The notes under the pieces were generated by a model that was given only the letters and a program-made list of their open reading frames with translations, had not been told where the DNA came from and did not search any database. The position numbers and the translations under genes were made by a program. Below are positions 6,040 to 8,083 of a stretch of 8,083 nucleotides of DNA, piece after piece. This DNA comes from Lachnospiraceae bacterium (GTDB taxonomy: Bacteria; Bacillota; Clostridia; Lachnospirales; Lachnospiraceae), in NCBI GenBank assembly GCA_015057205.1, contig SVEW01000099.1, forward strand, positions 1 to 8,083, given 5' to 3'. Positions within the stretch are counted from its first letter, which is position 1; each line of letters begins with the position of its first letter.

Positions 6040-7065
6040 ATGGAGAAGAAAAATCTTGACTGGGGTAGTCTGCCGTTTGACTATATGAAGACAGATTACC
6101 GTTTTGTAGCAAACTATGTTGATGGAAAGTGGGAAGAGGGCAAACTCATTGAAGACCCAAATATCGTTTTGAGTGAGTGTGCAGGTGTATTCCAGTACTG
6201 CCAGGCTTGTTTTGAAGGATTGAAAGCGTATACAACAGAAGATGGAAGCATTGTATGTTTCCGTCCTGATATGAACGCTGAGCGTATGAAAGATTCTTGC
6301 GAAAGATTAAGAATGCCTGTATTCCCGGTTGACGAATATGTTAAGGCTTGCGAAGAAGTTGTTAGGGCAAATGCTGCCTGGGTACCACCTTTTGGATCCG
6401 GAGCTTCCTTATATCTTCGTCCTTTCATGATTGCTACCAGTGATGTATTGGGTGTTAAATCTGCTAAGAACTTCCAGTTCCGTATTCTTGCAACTCCGGT
6501 TGGACCATACTTTAAGGGTGGAGCAAAGCCAATCGTTATCAGAGTTTCGGATTTGGATCGTGCGGCACCACGTGGAACCGGACATATCAAAGCAGGACTT
6601 AACTATGCAATGTCTCTTTACAACATCGAAGATGCACATGATAAGGGATTCTCTGAGAACTTATATCTTGATCCTGCAACCAGAACTAAGGTTGAGGAGA
6701 CCGGTGGTGCGAACTTCTTGTTTGTAAAGAAAGATGGTACTTTGGTAACTCCGAAGTCTGATAGTATTTTACCATCCATCACACGTCGTTCCCTTTGCTA
6801 CGTTGCAGAGCATATGTTAGGAATGAAGGTAGAGCACAGAGAAGTGCTTCTTTCCGAAGTTGCTGATTTTGCAGAGGCAGGACTTTGCGGAACTGCTGCA
6901 GTTATCTCTCCAATCGGTAAGATTAATGACCATGGCAAAGAAATTTGCTTACCAAGTGGTATGGAGAAGATGGGACCTGTACTTCAGAAACTGTATGATA
7001 CCTTAACCGGTATTCAGGCAGGTAAGATCGAAGGACCTGAAGGATGGGTACATAAGATTATGTAA
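6040..7065 (+). CDS. ilvE: Branched-chain amino acid aminotransferase
   Basis: This PLP enzyme (fold type IV) moves the amino group between leucine, isoleucine or valine and 2-oxoglutarate, the last step of their synthesis. I chose the ATG at 6040, ten bases after AGAGGGGG (6022-6029). An in-frame ATG at 6001 would lie at the predicted transcription start and has no ribosome site. The 341-residue product fits the longer eukaryote/Bacillus-type (IIIa) subclass. It shows CFEGLKAY (57-64), FRPDMNAERM (74-83), LYLRPFM (124-130), and the PLP lysine K184 in GTGHIKAGLNYAMSLY. Also present are VEETGGANFLFV (218-229), with the Glu that contacts the pyridine nitrogen, and GLCGTAAVISPIG (281-293), which holds the cofactor phosphate. 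Nothing appears truncated. It is monocistronic here, apart from the usual ilv cluster. Confidence 0.96.
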   Translation: MEKKNLDWGSLPFDYMKTDYRFVANYVDGKWEEGKLIEDPNIVLSECAGVFQYCQACFEGLKAYTTEDGSIVCFRPDMNAERMKDSCERLRMPVFPVDEYVKACEEVVRANAAWVPPFGSGASLYLRPFMIATSDVLGVKSAKNFQFRILATPVGPYFKGGAKPIVIRVSDLDRAAPRGTGHIKAGLNYAMSLYNIEDAHDKGFSENLYLDPATRTKVEETGGANFLFVKKDGTLVTPKSDSILPSITRRSLCYVAEHMLGMKVEHREVLLSEVADFAEAGLCGTAAVISPIGKINDHGKEICLPSGMEKMGPVLQKLYDTLTGIQAGKIEGPEGWVHKIM

Positions 7066-7106
7066 GCTACATTTTTGATTTTTTTTCATTACAAAATCCA
7101 AATATG

Positions 7107-7146
7107 CACAGAGCGCCTCTAGGTAATCCCGGGGGCGCTTTGTGTT
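7107..7146 (+). terminator. Hairpin after ilvE, probable terminator
   Basis: cacagagcgcc (7107-7117) pairs with ggcgctttgtg (7134-7144) over 11 base pairs with one G-T wobble, around a 16-base loop. The following TTATGT is not a real T tract, so it may be a weak terminator or an mRNA-stabilising 3' hairpin. A T-rich run (7071-7086) lies before it rather than after. Confidence 0.5.
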
Positions 7147-7178
7147 ATGTCAAAAGCGCAGATTGAAATTTCGCAAAA

Positions 7179-7219
7179 TACACACAGGGTGTACATCTTT
7201 TGTAAGCGAAAAAGGTGTA
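7179..7219. promoter_or_regulatory. Repeated GGTGTA sites upstream of the flagellin gene
   Basis: GGTGTA occurs at 7188-7193 and 7214-7219, 26 bases apart. The first copy is half of an inverted repeat, TACAC-acagg-GTGTA (7179-7193). They may be regulator sites for the gene at 7246. I found no convincing sigma-A or sigma-28 promoter here. Confidence 0.25.
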
Positions 7220-7245
7220 AACTATGGGGGAGTAGAGGTGGTTTC

Positions 7246-8083
7246 ATGGCGATTCAACACAATTTGCTGGCGATGAACGGAAATCGGCAACTGGGAATTT
7301 CGAGCGGCGCCACAAAGAAATCCATGGAAAAAATCGGAAGCGGTTATCGAATCAACCGCGCGGCAGACGATGCTGCCGGACTTTCCATCAGCGAAAAAAT
7401 GCGATGGCAGGTTCGGGGGCTTTCTCGTGCGTCCCAAAATGCGGAAGAGGGCATTTCGCTGATCCAGACGGCGGAGGGAGCGCTTTCGGAAGTGCATGAA
7501 ATGTTGCAACGCATGAGAGAGTTGGCGGTTCAGGCTGCAAATGACACGAATCAGGATATTGATCGCGATGCCATCCAGGAAGAAATAACGGCGCTACGCT
7601 ACGAAGTGGATCGCATTTCGGCAACGACACAGTATAACAAAATGAATCTTTTGGACGGAACGCTGGCAATGAGTAGCGCGGTAGCCGTGAGTGACCCGCT
7701 GATGGTTACCGATGAGTACGTCGCGGAAAAAACGCCCGTGGGGCAAAACTTTGATCGGCGCAACGAGCCGTTTATGGTGCAGCTTGATACCGAGATTGTG
7801 CCACAGGCGGTGAATGCGCTTTTGAACACCTTTTCCTCGACCTTCGGAGAGTTTGCGTCTTCGGAGGTGGGGATTGGGTTGAATTTAAGCTATCTGCCGG
7901 CCAGTACGGCCCTTGCGTCGGTGTCGGTGATGTATCGACGTTCCGGAGATGATATTTCGTTACAGTATCAGCTTACGGTGAATCATGCCTGGCTTCGATT
8001 CGATGATACGGGAAAACTGAAGCCGGAGTATCGCGAGGGGCTGGAAGGAACTATTTTGCACGAAATGGTGCATGCCCTGATGG
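7246..8083 (+). CDS. Flagellin with internal zinc-metalloprotease domain (flagellinolysin-like), 3'-truncated by window
   Basis: The ATG at 7246 follows AGAGGTGG (7234-7241), and the frame stays open to the window edge, giving 279 visible residues. Residues 1-139 are a canonical flagellin D0/D1 N-terminus: MAIQHNLLAMNGNRQLG, SGYRINRAADDAAGLSISEK, GLSRASQNAEEGISLIQTAE, MRELAVQAANDTNQDIDRDA and YNKMNLLDGT. From about residue 140 the sequence no longer looks like flagellin. Near the edge, TILHEMVHALM contains the zincin motif HExxH, with H272, E273 and H276. A flagellin N-domain followed by a HExxH domain in the variable region is the layout of flagellinolysins, which assemble into filaments carrying surface protease. 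The third zinc ligand and the C-terminal flagellin domain lie outside the window, so activity and assembly are inferred. Four 60-base stretches that I counted are 50-55% G+C, somewhat rich for this window. It is secreted by the flagellar export system, with no signal peptide. Confidence 0.88.
   Translation, partial: MAIQHNLLAMNGNRQLGISSGATKKSMEKIGSGYRINRAADDAAGLSISEKMRWQVRGLSRASQNAEEGISLIQTAEGALSEVHEMLQRMRELAVQAANDTNQDIDRDAIQEEITALRYEVDRISATTQYNKMNLLDGTLAMSSAVAVSDPLMVTDEYVAEKTPVGQNFDRRNEPFMVQLDTEIVPQAVNALLNTFSSTFGEFASSEVGIGLNLSYLPASTALASVSVMYRRSGDDISLQYQLTVNHAWLRFDDTGKLKPEYREGLEGTILHEMVHALM

Noticed and set aside
7077..7098. GATTTT/AAAATC hairpin directly after ilvE
   Set aside because: The stem is too weak on its own; the stronger hairpin at 7107-7144 is the better candidate.

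Overview
The window looks like chromosomal DNA of a motile, low-to-moderate G+C member of the Clostridia, most likely a Lachnospiraceae (Roseburia/Butyrivibrio-like). The pointers are the flagellin N-terminus, strong AGGAGG ribosome sites, ThyA and DHFR of Gram-positive style, and a c-di-GMP phosphodiesterase next to a BMP-family binding protein. This placement is inferred from protein character only; no database was searched.

Layout, all genes on the + strand. (1) Bases 2-1813 are the 3' part of a membrane signalling protein: periplasmic-type beta-propeller repeats, a Y_Y_Y domain, one membrane helix and an intact HD-GYP c-di-GMP phosphodiesterase. It overlaps by 4 bases with (2) 1810-3000, a BMP/Med-type substrate-binding protein, and the pair ends at a strong terminator. 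(3) A consensus promoter drives a single tRNA-Gly(GCC) at 3134-3206, followed by a hairpin. (4) Bases 3274-3792 carry no convincing gene, but hold an unexplained degenerate array: a GCACGTAA-like core recurs at 3407, 3471, 3535, 3599 and 3653, alternating with a near-inverted TTACCTTC-like core. (5) A small unknown gene (3793-4068) has its own extended -10 promoter. (6) A likely operon follows: a membrane-anchored FMN-binding-domain-like protein (4119-4544), thyA (4568-5416) and a dihydrofolate reductase gene (5426-5914). ThyA makes dTMP and dihydrofolate, and DHFR recycles the dihydrofolate. (7) ilvE (6040-7065), a branched-chain aminotransferase, has its own promoter and a possible CodY box. 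(8) Bases 7246-8083 (cut by the window edge) start as a canonical flagellin, but the variable region holds a zinc-protease HExxH motif, so this is most likely a flagellinolysin, a proteolytic flagellin.

The most notable items are the proteolytic flagellin at the right edge, the 64-base periodic array after the tRNA, and the translationally coupled propeller-HD-GYP/BMP pair, which may be a ligand-sensing c-di-GMP module.
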